From GCA-2733415 sp965178655 (GTDB taxonomy: Bacteria > Bacteroidota > Bacteroidia > Flavobacteriales > Flavobacteriaceae): 64,000 nucleotides of DNA. Position numbers and translations under genes: made by a program. A model generated the notes under the pieces. That model was given only the letters and a program-made list of their open reading frames with translations. It did not search any database and was not told the origin of the DNA. Shown here in pieces: positions 1 through 8,678 of the stretch. The stretch is taken from assembly GCA_965178655.1 (NCBI GenBank), contig OZ238266.1:1922001-1986000 (forward strand), given 5' to 3'. Positions within the stretch are counted from its first letter, which is position 1; every line of letters starts with the position of its first letter.

Positions 1-831
1 GTTTAGTACAATACCTAAGTTAAAACTACCACCCTCTAAAAATACTGCAGAATCATATGAACTATCTTGTTGGTCTGCAATGACAAGTTTAATATGGTAT
101 GTGTCACCAGGAACAACAATAGCCTTTGCGAGAAGCGTTGCCGTTTGCCCACCATATGCTATAGCGGAATTTGCAGCAACGGAAGGGTCTGTGTCATCAA
201 AATTATATTGTCCAAAATGCGCTTCATTTGCAGCAGAACATTGTCCGGGAACATCTGGGCGGACATTGGTACAGGTTACTGCAAAATTGCCGTTGTCTGA
301 AGTAGGTAGTGATGCTAAATTTGTAACAGTACCAGAGTTAGTATGTGTTAAAATAAAAGCAAAAGCGTCAGAAAAAGTACATTCAAAATTTTGGTTATAC
401 TCTTCAGAAACAAATATATAGTTAAAGCTAATTTCACTTGCTGTAGGGACAAAGTCAAACTCAATATAAGCGGCATCATTTGTAATGTTAACTCCTGCAG
501 CGGTTTCTAGGTCAGTATCTGAAGTTCCATTATTGGTGCTGCTTGCTGGAGCGCCTGAAGAAGGTCCAGGTGAATCCATAACATTTCCGGTACTTAATAT
601 AATTCCATTTTCAAAAGGGAAATCAGATCCGTTTTTTTCAAAGTAACCAATCCCCATACTTTCAACAGCTGCAGATGATTGGTAATTTGAGGTATTGGCG
701 CAAGGGCCTTCAATAAGGACATCTTCAATAAGTGATTGTGCAGTATAGGTGTTGTCTGCTGTTATTTGTTGGGCGTTTACGAGTGATATACAAGTAAAAT
801 AAACAGCAATTAACCAGGGTAAATTTTTCAT
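1..831 (-). CDS. Choice-of-anchor L domain surface protein (5' part, runs off window)
   Basis: Open frame of 277 codons with an ATG at 831-829 and no stop before the window edge, so the C-terminal part is missing. The N-terminus is a Sec signal peptide (MKNLPWLIAVYF..., cleavage likely after VNA). The mature part has the features of the choice-of-anchor L family: a paired GNVMDSPGPSSG stretch, FDFVPTASEISFNYIFVSEEY, and SDAFAFIL followed later by GDTYHIKL. In Flavobacteriia these proteins usually end in a type B gliding-motility/T9SS sorting domain and act as secreted or surface adhesin-like proteins. That C-terminus is not visible here, so the sorting route is inferred. The nearest minus-strand gene upstream is the ABC permease, about 130 bases away. 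Confidence 0.8.
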   Translation of the reverse strand, partial: MKNLPWLIAVYFTCISLVNAQQITADNTYTAQSLIEDVLIEGPCANTSNYQSSAAVESMGIGYFEKNGSDFPFENGIILSTGNVMDSPGPSSGAPASSTNNGTSDTDLETAAGVNITNDAAYIEFDFVPTASEISFNYIFVSEEYNQNFECTFSDAFAFILTHTNSGTVTNLASLPTSDNGNFAVTCTNVRPDVPGQCSAANEAHFGQYNFDDTDPSVAANSAIAYGGQTATLLAKAIVVPGDTYHIKLVIADQQDSSYDSAVFLEGGSFNLGIVLN

Positions 832-860
832 AAAATGAGGATTCAAAATCAAAATAAATA

Positions 861-878
861 TTGTTATAAATATAACAA
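861..878. promoter_or_regulatory. Perfect dyad upstream of the anchor-L gene
   Basis: TTGTTATA (861-868), AA, TATAACAA (871-878): 8-base arms around a 2-base centre, about 30 bases before the start codon of the secreted protein at 831. It could be an operator or a 5'-UTR hairpin. No regulator can be assigned. Confidence 0.35.
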
Positions 879-905
879 GCTGCAATATAAAAACCCTACC
901 GTTAA

Positions 906-932
906 CATCTTATTTTTAAGATGCTTTTTTTT
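906..932 (+). terminator. Terminator-like hairpin facing the plus strand
   Basis: Stem CATCTTA (906-912), loop TTTT, stem TAAGATG (917-923), then C and eight T. The T-run is on the plus strand, although both neighbouring genes are on the minus strand. It may still weakly end the ABC operon, or it may guard against antisense readthrough. Confidence 0.4.
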
Positions 933-961
933 AAATAGTTAGGACTGCTATTTAAGAGCGA

Positions 962-1798
962 CTACAGGTCTCTTTTTAAAAGCAATTGATAGCTTCCTAA
1001 AACAAAAATAATAGTCCATGCTAAAACAATGGCAACTTCATACCAATGCACTGCATAGTCAAAAGTTAAAGATTCGCCAACTTGTGCAGCCACATTTTTA
1101 ACTGCTGATAATCTAGAAAACGGCTGTTCAATTAGATTACTCATTGATTGAAGCGGAAAAAAACCAACGATTATTTCGGGTAGTGTAGATGCTTTTTCGG
1201 TATATCTAAAGAGAAGCCCGTAAGTTATCCATTCTAAAACATTCCATATAACTAAAAATCCTAGAGCAAAGGCTGCTCGTTTAATAAGGATACCAATAAA
1301 TAGACAAAAAGAAAAAAAGCCAAGTAATTTAACAAAATAAGCAAGCACAAATTCTAGATCTGAGAAAATGATGCTTAACTCAGTATAGTCAGAATAAATG
1401 TTTCCTAGAATTAAAGAAATAACAACAATAAAAATAGTAGATATCATTGAAAAAACTACGGTCATTAGAAATTTTGAAAGAATAAATTCTTTTTTGCTCA
1501 GTCCGTCAATCAAATTTTGTTTTAGTGTTCTGCTGCTATATTCATTTGCTACCATAGCAATGATGATAATGGCTAAAAACAGTTTAAAAAAAGCAGCTAT
1601 AAAGGTGTTAAAATGCCAAATGTATGGGAAATTAAAAATGCCTTGCTCTGCTAAATGAAATTTTATAGGACCAATATCAAATTTTATAGCGGCTATAGCG
1701 GCAATGGTAGTTAATAGTAAAAAGTAGGCAATTATTAAGAATCTACTCATTTTATTAAGCCACAGTTTTTGAAATTCTATTTGCAGTAATCGTTTCAT
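962..1798 (-). CDS. ABC-2 type transporter permease
   Basis: Membrane protein of 278 residues with about six hydrophobic segments, starting with a short cytoplasmic stretch (MKRLLQIEFQKLWLNK) and a first membrane helix at residues about 19-39. This is the ABC-2 / ABC2_membrane_5 layout. A conserved-looking region around residues 85-100 (ANEYSSRTLKQNLIDGLSK) matches the EY..GT.R motif typical of this family. It follows the ATPase gene with an 11-base gap, so the two form one exporter. The substrate cannot be told from sequence; bacteriocin/lantibiotic self-protection and lipid or drug export are all possible. Confidence 0.85.
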   Translation of the reverse strand: MKRLLQIEFQKLWLNKMSRFLIIAYFLLLTTIAAIAAIKFDIGPIKFHLAEQGIFNFPYIWHFNTFIAAFFKLFLAIIIIAMVANEYSSRTLKQNLIDGLSKKEFILSKFLMTVVFSMISTIFIVVISLILGNIYSDYTELSIIFSDLEFVLAYFVKLLGFFSFCLFIGILIKRAAFALGFLVIWNVLEWITYGLLFRYTEKASTLPEIIVGFFPLQSMSNLIEQPFSRLSAVKNVAAQVGESLTFDYAVHWYEVAIVLAWTIIFVLGSYQLLLKRDL

Positions 1799-1809
1799 AT
1801 TTCTATTGT

Positions 1810-2706
1810 TTAGCTGTTTTTGGTAAGTTGAAGAAATTGCGTTTCAAGGTTTTCTTTTTTCTTTACAAGGTGTGATAGAAAAATGCCGTTTTCAATTAAA
1901 TGTTTATTGAGTTGCTCTGCAGTTAAATCGTTTTGTAAAACACCAATAAGTAAATCATTTTCATGTTTTATACTGCTAAAATCAGGATGTTTTTGAAGCA
2001 TAGATAAAAGTACATCGTTATTAGTACAGCTTAACTCAAAAAAACCTTTAGAGGCAATAAGTTCATCAACTCTGCCTTCATAAATTTTTGTTCCATTGCG
2101 GAGAATAATTGCATGAGAGCAGACTTTTTCTACTTCGTCAAGTAGGTGAGAGGCCAATAATATTGTAGTGCCTGTTTTTGCTATTTTTAAAATAAGCGCT
2201 CGTATTTGATGTATGCCTTGTGGGTCTAAGCCATTTGTAGGTTCATCTAAAATAAGAATTTCAGGATTGTTTAATAGTGCCGATCCAATAGCTAAACGTT
2301 GTTTCATACCTAATGAAAATGTACGAAATTTACTATGCTGCCTGTCAGACAATCCCACAAGTTCTAGCTTTTCTGCTATAACATTTGTTGAAATATCTTT
2401 TATTTTACAAACCAACTTTAGATTTTCATAAGCAGTCATGTAGGGGTAGAAGTTAGGGTGTTCAATAATAGCGCCTACTTTTTTTAAAGCTTCATGCGTT
2501 GAAAGTGTATTGTTAAACCAAGAAAACTCTCCAGAAGATTTATTAATAACATTTAAGATGATTCCTAAACTGGTTGATTTTCCGCTACCATTAGGTCCTA
2601 AAACGCCATAAACATTTCCTTTCTGTATTGTAAATGATAGGTTGTTTACTGCGGTAAAGTTTCCGTATTTTTTGGTGAGATTATTAACTGAAATTATTGT
2701 GCTCAT
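1810..2706 (-). CDS. ABC transporter ATP-binding protein
   Basis: 298 residues. Walker A is GPNGSGKS (residues about 38-45), the signature motif is FSLGMKQR (about 130-137), Walker B is ILILDEPTNGLDP (about 150-162), and the switch histidine lies in LLASHLLDEVEK. The C-terminal 80 residues form the variable extension common in CcmA/YxlF-type ATPases that pair with ABC-2 permeases. It is the first gene of a two-gene operon with the permease just downstream. It would energise export by that permease at the inner membrane. Confidence 0.93.
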   Translation of the reverse strand: MSTIISVNNLTKKYGNFTAVNNLSFTIQKGNVYGVLGPNGSGKSTSLGIILNVINKSSGEFSWFNNTLSTHEALKKVGAIIEHPNFYPYMTAYENLKLVCKIKDISTNVIAEKLELVGLSDRQHSKFRTFSLGMKQRLAIGSALLNNPEILILDEPTNGLDPQGIHQIRALILKIAKTGTTILLASHLLDEVEKVCSHAIILRNGTKIYEGRVDELIASKGFFELSCTNNDVLLSMLQKHPDFSSIKHENDLLIGVLQNDLTAEQLNKHLIENGIFLSHLVKKKENLETQFLQLTKNS

Positions 2707-2784
2707 AAAATAGTAATTATATATACTTGACGATTAAAAGCGAGTAATGTTACAGTTTGTTGTTATTTAGATATATTTCTTCAT

Positions 2785-2816
2785 AAAAAAAAGCATTCGT
2801 TAGAATGCTTTTTTAT
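2785..2816. terminator. Bidirectional rho-independent terminator
   Basis: AAGCATTC (2791-2798), loop GTTA, GAATGCTT (2803-2810), flanked by A-rich and T-rich runs. It lies 15-40 bases beyond the stop of the NA37 gene and separates it from the ABC operon. Confidence 0.85.
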
Positions 2817-2830
2817 GGAGAATAGTAGGT

Positions 2831-3889
2831 TTATCCCTTTTGTTCTTTATTGAAATATACTAGATAATAGTACATTTGTTTTTCTTCGTCCCATCCTTTT
2901 TCTACAAATTTTTCGGCAGATTCAGGATTTATAAAGTCCATTTTTATTTGAATATTGGTGTCTAAATCAATAACATTTTTAATCTTTTTTCTAGAGGCAG
3001 TTACAGCGGTGTTAGAGATAGGAAACTCGGTTAAATCTTCTACTTGAAATTTAGGCGCTTTTTCTTGTTTATAGTGTTTAAACTCAGGAATTAGTTCTGG
3101 GTTTTCTATAACATTGTTTAAAAAGCTAGTCTCTTCAAAATTATCATTTTTAGCAAAATAATCCATTGAACGGTTCATAAACATGACCTCTTCCTTTTTA
3201 TCTTCAGCAGGAAAAACAACATCTTTTGCAAAATTCTGACAAAGTTGTAAGTATTTTTTGGTAAAGAAATTGTCATCGGCTAATGCATTAACGCCTAAAA
3301 AATGTTCTAGCCAATATTTGGTGTCATATTTATTAGCATCTGATGATAGTATTTTATAACCTGTTTCTTGTTCAATGTTAAATATAATACACCCTTTGTC
3401 TAATTTTTTAAGGTTTACACCTTGCTGTAAAACTGCAGAAAGACTTTCCTCTTGTTCTTGAAACTGAAGAAAATCATGTTGTAATTCACTTTTAAAAATA
3501 CCAATACCATCTACTTTTTGGTTGTCAATAACTAGGTTGTTAAGATAGGTAATATAGACTTCTCCGTTTTTTATATGCGGATGCATAGATTGGTCATATA
3601 AGTGTTTGGTTATTTTTTTAGACACCTCGTGAATAGTGCTTGGGTTTAAAAAAATTTCTTTAGCAAGGTTGTGTAATTCATTAAACTCAACATCTACCTC
3701 ATTAGAAAACTGAAAATAATTTTCTTCTTTCTCTCTAAAAGGTTTGAAAAAAAACTCTTTTAACAAAGGCATTAATTCATCGTTTAAGTTGTAAGGTGCT
3801 TTAGATATAAAGGCACCTTCGCCTTTACTCTTGTTTCCTACACGATGAATGGATAGGTTTTCTATTTGGGTTTGGTATAGGTTAATCAT
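2831..3889 (-). CDS. Nucleoid-associated protein, NA37/NdpA family
   Basis: 352 residues, the usual length for the 37-kDa nucleoid-associated family (PF04245; YejK/NdpA in Enterobacteria). The N-terminus (NLSIHRVGNKSKGEGAFISK) and the segment KNGEVYITYLNNLVIDNQKV match the pattern of this family, in which the protein coats DNA or associates with the nucleoid. The assignment rests on overall resemblance, as there is no catalytic motif. It is followed on the same strand by a terminator and preceded by a pRiA4b ORF-3-like gene 33 bases upstream. Expression with that neighbour is possible. Confidence 0.75.
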   Translation of the reverse strand: MINLYQTQIENLSIHRVGNKSKGEGAFISKAPYNLNDELMPLLKEFFFKPFREKEENYFQFSNEVDVEFNELHNLAKEIFLNPSTIHEVSKKITKHLYDQSMHPHIKNGEVYITYLNNLVIDNQKVDGIGIFKSELQHDFLQFQEQEESLSAVLQQGVNLKKLDKGCIIFNIEQETGYKILSSDANKYDTKYWLEHFLGVNALADDNFFTKKYLQLCQNFAKDVVFPAEDKKEEVMFMNRSMDYFAKNDNFEETSFLNNVIENPELIPEFKHYKQEKAPKFQVEDLTEFPISNTAVTASRKKIKNVIDLDTNIQIKMDFINPESAEKFVEKGWDEEKQMYYYLVYFNKEQKG

Positions 3890-3922
3890 GTTATTGTGTT
3901 TGTTTTAAATGACTTAGTGAAA

Positions 3923-4429
3923 TTAGTTCCACAAATCATCATAGTTATCAAAAGACTGGTCTAAATCGTTATAATCTTCGAAGTCTTCATTGCCTTCTTC
4001 TTCTTCTTCTTCAAATGTTTTTTCTGTTGGACTATCTGGTAGTTCTCCATGAACAAACATAAGGTTAGGGTAGCTTACGTTATCTATTGGTTCGGCAATT
4101 TCAGCTAATTCAATAAGGAAAGTCCACATGTTAAAAAAGTCGTACACATAAATCAAATTACGTTTATCCTCTGTAACAATGTCATCTAAGCTTGTTTCGC
4201 ACATAATACGTACAGCGTCTTGCCCTTCGCTTAAGTCAAATAAGGCAATTTCTTCGCCTTGTTCCCATTGGTCGTCACTACAATAAAAAGAAGCCATTTC
4301 GCCACCTTCAAAACCAAAGGCTTGAACTATGGCGTTATGAAAATCTTCGGCAGTTGTATTGGCTAGTACTTCAATATCTCTAAATACATCTTGCTGTTCG
4401 TCAAGTATAACTCTAAAGCGGTATATCAT
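3923..4429 (-). CDS. pRiA4b ORF-3-like family protein
   Basis: 168 residues, cytoplasmic. The N-terminal half (MIYRFRVILDEQQDVFRDIEV..., then AEDFHNAIVQAFGFEGGEMASFY and LIYVYDFFNMWTFLIEL) matches the plasmid pRiA4b ORF-3-like domain (PF07929), which also occurs as passenger genes of mobile elements. The C-terminal 40 residues are very acidic, with runs of Glu and Asp. The function is unknown; in Flavobacteria the gene is usually chromosomal and single, so the mobile-element link is only a family name here. Confidence 0.75.
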   Translation of the reverse strand: MIYRFRVILDEQQDVFRDIEVLANTTAEDFHNAIVQAFGFEGGEMASFYCSDDQWEQGEEIALFDLSEGQDAVRIMCETSLDDIVTEDKRNLIYVYDFFNMWTFLIELAEIAEPIDNVSYPNLMFVHGELPDSPTEKTFEEEEEEGNEDFEDYNDLDQSFDNYDDLWN

Positions 4430-4479
4430 GTTTTTGTATTTTTATTTTTTACTCGGTAATTGAGTTTTGTTTTTTAAAT

Positions 4480-5499
4480 TTATTTGCTACTACGGTGTAA
4501 GGTGTATGTCATTGCAGACAACAATAGAAAAGCGCCTACCTGATGTGCTACTCCTAACCAAACAGGCACGTGTAATAGTAATGTTAACGCACCTAAAGTG
4601 AATTGTACAGCAACTAAAATTAGCAGACAATGTATTCCTTTTTTTTGTGCTTTTGTAATGTTTTTTATTAGAGTTGATTTTTTCCAGATAAAAAATATAG
4701 ACAAGCAAACCAAATAGGCAAGTGTACGATGTATAAACTGTACGCCACTTTTACCTTCGGTGATGTTTTTAAATAATGTAGGTTGTTCTATATAAACGGT
4801 TTCATGAATAAGTTTGCCTTCATTCATTAAAGGCCAATGATTATGTATAAACCCAGCGTCTAACCCTGCTACAAAAGCGCCGTAAATAATTTGAAGAATT
4901 AATAGTAAGGCACTTATTCTTACAAGGTTTCTAAACCCTTTATGTATTTGTTTTTTATTCGGATACCATAAATCTAGCGCTACCCAAAAGGTATATGCAA
5001 AAGTAATAAACGCTGTAGTTAGATGGGCTGCTAGTCTATAATGGCTAACATCCGGATTGTCTACAAGACCACTTTTTACCATATACCAGCCTAAAAACCC
5101 TTGAAAACCACCAAGAAAAAGTAATGCTATAGATTTTTTTATGGTAGCTTTAGTAAGCTGCTTAGTAATTAAGAAATATACAAACGGAAAAAAGAAAACA
5201 AGACCAATAAACCTACCAATAAACCGGTGTAACCATTCCCAAAAGTAGATGTCTTTAAAATCTTGTAGCGTAAAATGATTGTTTAGTTTTTGGTATTCAG
5301 GGTATTGTTTGTATAGGTTAAATGCGTCTTGCCATTGTGTTTCTCCAATAGGCGGTATAGTACCGCTAATAAGTTTGTAGTTAGAAATGGATAAGCCAGA
5401 ATGGGTAAGACGTGTAATGCCACCAATTACAACCATAATAAATATAAGAAAACAGCCAGTAAGTAACCAATAGATTACTTTTTTAGAATCTTTTTTCAT
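4480..5499 (-). CDS. ctaA: Heme A synthase, COX15/CtaA family
   Basis: 339 residues with about eight hydrophobic segments. Conserved histidines that bind heme lie in RLTHSG (about residue 33), WLHRFIGR (about 90), AAHLTT, FIHRTLAY and GVAHQVGAF. The enzyme oxidises heme O to heme A for cytochrome aa3-type oxidases at the inner membrane. The length and GGITRLTHSGLS motif match the type found in Bacteroidota and mitochondria. Its start overlaps the stop of the CCA-adding enzyme gene by 4 bases, so the two are translationally coupled. Confidence 0.93.
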   Translation of the reverse strand: MKKDSKKVIYWLLTGCFLIFIMVVIGGITRLTHSGLSISNYKLISGTIPPIGETQWQDAFNLYKQYPEYQKLNNHFTLQDFKDIYFWEWLHRFIGRFIGLVFFFPFVYFLITKQLTKATIKKSIALLFLGGFQGFLGWYMVKSGLVDNPDVSHYRLAAHLTTAFITFAYTFWVALDLWYPNKKQIHKGFRNLVRISALLLILQIIYGAFVAGLDAGFIHNHWPLMNEGKLIHETVYIEQPTLFKNITEGKSGVQFIHRTLAYLVCLSIFFIWKKSTLIKNITKAQKKGIHCLLILVAVQFTLGALTLLLHVPVWLGVAHQVGAFLLLSAMTYTLHRSSK

Positions 5500-6935
5500 G
5501 AGCTAGTATTGTTTGTTATTAGACCCAATTCTTTTCCTTTTTTTAGAAGTAATTGTTTGGCATCGTCATAACTATTAGTAATTTCTCCTTCAAGAATAGC
5601 CTCTTTAATATGCTCTTTTAAAAGTCCAATCTCTTTACATGGTTTTAGATTAAAGGTGCTCATAATCTCTTGGCCAGTAATAGGAGGTTGAAAATTTCGA
5701 ATTTTATCACGCGCTTCTACTGCTACAATTTTATCACGAACAACTTTAAAATTAGCGTGATATTTTTTAAATTTTTTAGGGTTTTTTGTAGTGATATCTG
5801 CTTCGCAAAGTGTCATTAAATCATCTATGTAGTTCCCGGCGTCAAAAACCAAGCGTCGTACAGCAGCATCTGTGGTGTTGTTGTCAGCAATAACAATTGG
5901 TCGAGAGCTCATGCGAACCATCTTTTGCACAAACTTCATTTTGTCATTTAAAGGCATTTTTAGGCGTTTAAATAATGTAAAAACCATTTTAGAGCCAATA
6001 AATTCATGCCCATGAAAAGTCCACCCATTTTTTTTATGAAATTTTTTGGTAGGTGCTTTTCCAATATCATGTAAAAGTGCCGCCCATCTTAACCATAGAT
6101 TATCGGTTGTTTTTGCAATATTATCTACCACTTCTAGGGTGTGATAAAAATTATCTTTGTGTAATTGTCCCTCTACTTCGTCAACACCTTTTAGGGCAAT
6201 AAGTTCAGGTAAAATATGTGCTAATAAACCTGTTTGTTCTAATAGAATAAAGCCAACGGAAGGCTTTTCGCTGCTCATGATTTTATGTAGTTCATCAACA
6301 ATACGCTCATTGGTAATAATACCAATTCTATCATTGTTTTTACTAATAGCCTGTAATGATTCATAGGCTATTCTAAAATTTAACTGTGTTGCAAATCTAA
6401 TGGCACGCATCATACGTAGCGGATCATCAGAGTATGTAATATCAGGGTTTAAGGGGGTTTTTAGAAGTTGTTCCTTTAGGTCCGTAAGTCCGTTGAAGGG
6501 GTCTAAAAGTTCACCGAAAGTGTTTTTAGATAGGCTTAAAGCTAGTGCATTTATGGTAAAATCACGGCGATTTTGGTCATCTTCTAAGTTACCGCTTTCT
6601 ACCGCAGGGTTTCTGCTATTTTCTGTATAAGATTCTTTTCGGGCACCTACAAATTCTATTTCAATATCATTACAACGCAACATTGCGGTACCGTAAGTTT
6701 TAAAAACCTGAACTTTAGGGTTGTTTGGTAATAGGCTTGCTGTTTTTTTTGCTAATTCAATACCACTACCAATACAGACAATATCAATATCTTTAGCATT
6801 ACCACGCTGTAAAATAAAATCACGTACAAATCCTCCTATAACATAAGACTCTGTGTTTAATGCTTCAGAGGCTTTTTGAATAGTTGTAAAAATAGCATTT
6901 GCTAAGGCTTCTTTATAGTTTTTAAGTTCAGACAT
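5496..6935 (-). CDS. cca: CCA tRNA nucleotidyltransferase with HD domain
   Basis: 479 residues. The N-terminal nucleotidyltransferase head has GGFVRDFIL (about 34-42) and the catalytic DIDIV pair (about 54-58); RRDFTINAL (about 124-132) and the DPLRMMRAIRFA region are also present. An HD phosphohydrolase domain follows (LLHDIGKAPTKK, about 288-299). Class II poly(A) polymerase/CCA-adding enzymes of this kind complete or repair the 3' CCA end of tRNA; the HD part adds phosphatase/phosphodiesterase activity in relatives. It overlaps tsaC by 1 base upstream and ctaA by 4 bases downstream, giving a compact three-gene operon. Confidence 0.93.
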   Translation of the reverse strand: MSELKNYKEALANAIFTTIQKASEALNTESYVIGGFVRDFILQRGNAKDIDIVCIGSGIELAKKTASLLPNNPKVQVFKTYGTAMLRCNDIEIEFVGARKESYTENSRNPAVESGNLEDDQNRRDFTINALALSLSKNTFGELLDPFNGLTDLKEQLLKTPLNPDITYSDDPLRMMRAIRFATQLNFRIAYESLQAISKNNDRIGIITNERIVDELHKIMSSEKPSVGFILLEQTGLLAHILPELIALKGVDEVEGQLHKDNFYHTLEVVDNIAKTTDNLWLRWAALLHDIGKAPTKKFHKKNGWTFHGHEFIGSKMVFTLFKRLKMPLNDKMKFVQKMVRMSSRPIVIADNNTTDAAVRRLVFDAGNYIDDLMTLCEADITTKNPKKFKKYHANFKVVRDKIVAVEARDKIRNFQPPITGQEIMSTFNLKPCKEIGLLKEHIKEAILEGEITNSYDDAKQLLLKKGKELGLITNNTSS

Positions 6936-7495
6936 TAAGCTCTAATAATGGTTACTTCGCCTGCAGTTGTTAATTTTATAATAGCTGAAGACTTGGTTTG
7001 TTTTTTTTCGCGATGCAAATTTACAACATAGTCTACACCTTTTAAAATATCATTGCTAATTTCTGAAAAGGAAATAGGACTTTTTTTGCCAGAGATATTT
7101 GCTGAAGTTGAAACAATAGCGCCATTGAATTTTCGTAAGAGTTGAAAACAAAATTCATCATCAGGAATACGAATGGCTATAGAGTTATCTGAAGCAATCA
7201 AGTTAGCTGCAATATGTTGCGGATTATCATACACAATAGTGGTTGGTGTTTCTGTAATTTCAATAATATCAAGTGCTGTTTCAGGAATATTTTTAATATA
7301 ACGTGACAGCATTCTATCATCAGCAACCAAGCAGATAAGTGCTTTGCTGTTAATTCGGTTTTTTAATGCGTATATTTTTGCAACAGCATCAGCATTAGCC
7401 GCATCACAACCAATCCCCCAAATAGTATCTGTAGGATACAGTATTAGTCCGCCATTTTTTAAATGTTCAATACAATTTTTAATGTCGTTATGCAT
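6935..7495 (-). CDS. tsaC: L-threonylcarbamoyladenylate synthase (Sua5/YciO/YrdC)
   Basis: 186 residues, the length of the short TsaC form without the Sua5 C-terminal domain. Motifs are LYPTDTIWGIGCDA (about 19-32), KNRINSKALICLV and STSANISGKKSP (about 131-142), which form the YrdC ATP/threonine-bicarbonate site. The product, threonylcarbamoyl-AMP, is used for the t6A37 modification of tRNA. It is first in the tsaC-cca-ctaA operon, so two of the three genes serve tRNA maturation. Confidence 0.92.
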   Translation of the reverse strand: MHNDIKNCIEHLKNGGLILYPTDTIWGIGCDAANADAVAKIYALKNRINSKALICLVADDRMLSRYIKNIPETALDIIEITETPTTIVYDNPQHIAANLIASDNSIAIRIPDDEFCFQLLRKFNGAIVSTSANISGKKSPISFSEISNDILKGVDYVVNLHREKKQTKSSAIIKLTTAGEVTIIRA

Positions 7496-7643
7496 GGTTA
7501 ATAGCTCTTGTTGTTAATGTGCAAATATAGATAATTAATATTTCAGAAAAACAGTGTTTAGTGTCGTGTTTTTAAAATTTTAATATTGTTTATCAAGGTT
7601 ACTTTTTAAAAAATAGTATCTTGCTTTTATTATATTAAAAACA

Positions 7644-8651
7644 ATGAAGAATAAAACAATATTAGTAGCTAACAACCATTTAAAAAACTTAGGTGGATCA
7701 GAAACTTTTACATATACTCTTATAAAAGAACTTTTAGAAAAAGGTTTTGATGTAGAGTTTTTTACTTTTCAAGAAGGTGTTGTTTCTGAAAAAATTAAAA
7801 ATGATTTGGGTGTTCAGTTTATGAGTAAAAAATCATATGATTTAATTTTAGCAAACCATAATACATGTGTTAGGTATTTAAATTGTCGCGGAAAAATTAT
7901 TCAAACTTGTCATGGTATTTTCCCTAAATTAGAGCAACCAAGTAAATATGCAGATGGGTATGTTTCTATTTCTAATGAAGTACATTTGAGTTTAAAAGAA
8001 AAAGGTTATCCAAGTGCTGTGATAGTTAACGGCATTGATTGTGAGCGTTTTAAAGATAGCAACCCTATTAATTCTCAACTAAATGCAGTGTTAAGTCTAT
8101 GTCAGTCAGAGGAGGCTAATACAATGATATCTAGTGCTTGTAGTGCGGTAGGGGTTAATTTTATGAGTTTAAATAAATATAAAAATGCTATTTGGGATGT
8201 TCAAGAGGTTATCAATAAAGCTGATTTAGTTGTTGGACTAGGAAGGTCTGCCTATGAGGCAATGGCTTGCGGTAGGGCGGTTGTGGTTTTTGATAATAGG
8301 TCTTACTTTAAATCATATTCTGATGGGTATGTGACTAGCGACTTGTTGAAAAACAGTATTTTAAATAATTGCTCAGGACGTTTTTATAAAAAAGAATTTT
8401 CGGTAGAGGATTTAGTTTTAAGTTTTAAGCAATATAAAAAATCAGATGGTGAATTTTTACGTAATTTTGCCCTGAAAAATTTAAATATAAGTATTCAGGT
8501 TTCAGCTTATCTAGAATATGCAGCATCTTTAGAGGTGCTTGATAAAAATAACATGCATACCTTTGTTAGTTTAGTACAATGGAGTAAACACCTTTATAAA
8601 ACTAATAAGCGAAAAATAAAGAATAGGGTAAAGCTGTTTTTTAAAAAATAA
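7644..8651 (+). CDS. Glycosyltransferase, GT-B fold (GT4-like)
   Basis: 335 residues. The N-terminus (TILVANNHLKNLGGSETFTYTLIKELLEKG) has the glycine-containing GGSE loop typical of GT4-type enzymes. The C-terminal half has DLVVGLGRSAYEAMACGRAVVVFDNRS, equivalent to the EX7E donor-binding region, although the second Glu is not clear. It would transfer a sugar from a nucleotide donor to a surface glycan; donor and acceptor are unknown. It is the first of three plus-strand genes with a DUF5672 protein and a Kdo-kinase-like protein, consistent with LPS core or lipooligosaccharide assembly. Confidence 0.8.
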   Translation: MKNKTILVANNHLKNLGGSETFTYTLIKELLEKGFDVEFFTFQEGVVSEKIKNDLGVQFMSKKSYDLILANHNTCVRYLNCRGKIIQTCHGIFPKLEQPSKYADGYVSISNEVHLSLKEKGYPSAVIVNGIDCERFKDSNPINSQLNAVLSLCQSEEANTMISSACSAVGVNFMSLNKYKNAIWDVQEVINKADLVVGLGRSAYEAMACGRAVVVFDNRSYFKSYSDGYVTSDLLKNSILNNCSGRFYKKEFSVEDLVLSFKQYKKSDGEFLRNFALKNLNISIQVSAYLEYAASLEVLDKNNMHTFVSLVQWSKHLYKTNKRKIKNRVKLFFKK

Positions 8652-8678
8652 AAACTGCAATAAAAGTAAAAATTATAA

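Noticed and set aside
67..421. Plus-strand open frames over the left edge
   Set aside because: The minus strand carries a convincing signal peptide and choice-of-anchor L protein through the whole stretch.
3923..4429. pRiA4b ORF-3 gene as evidence of a mobile element
   Set aside because: The family is common as a single chromosomal gene in Flavobacteria; no transposase, repeats or composition change surround it.
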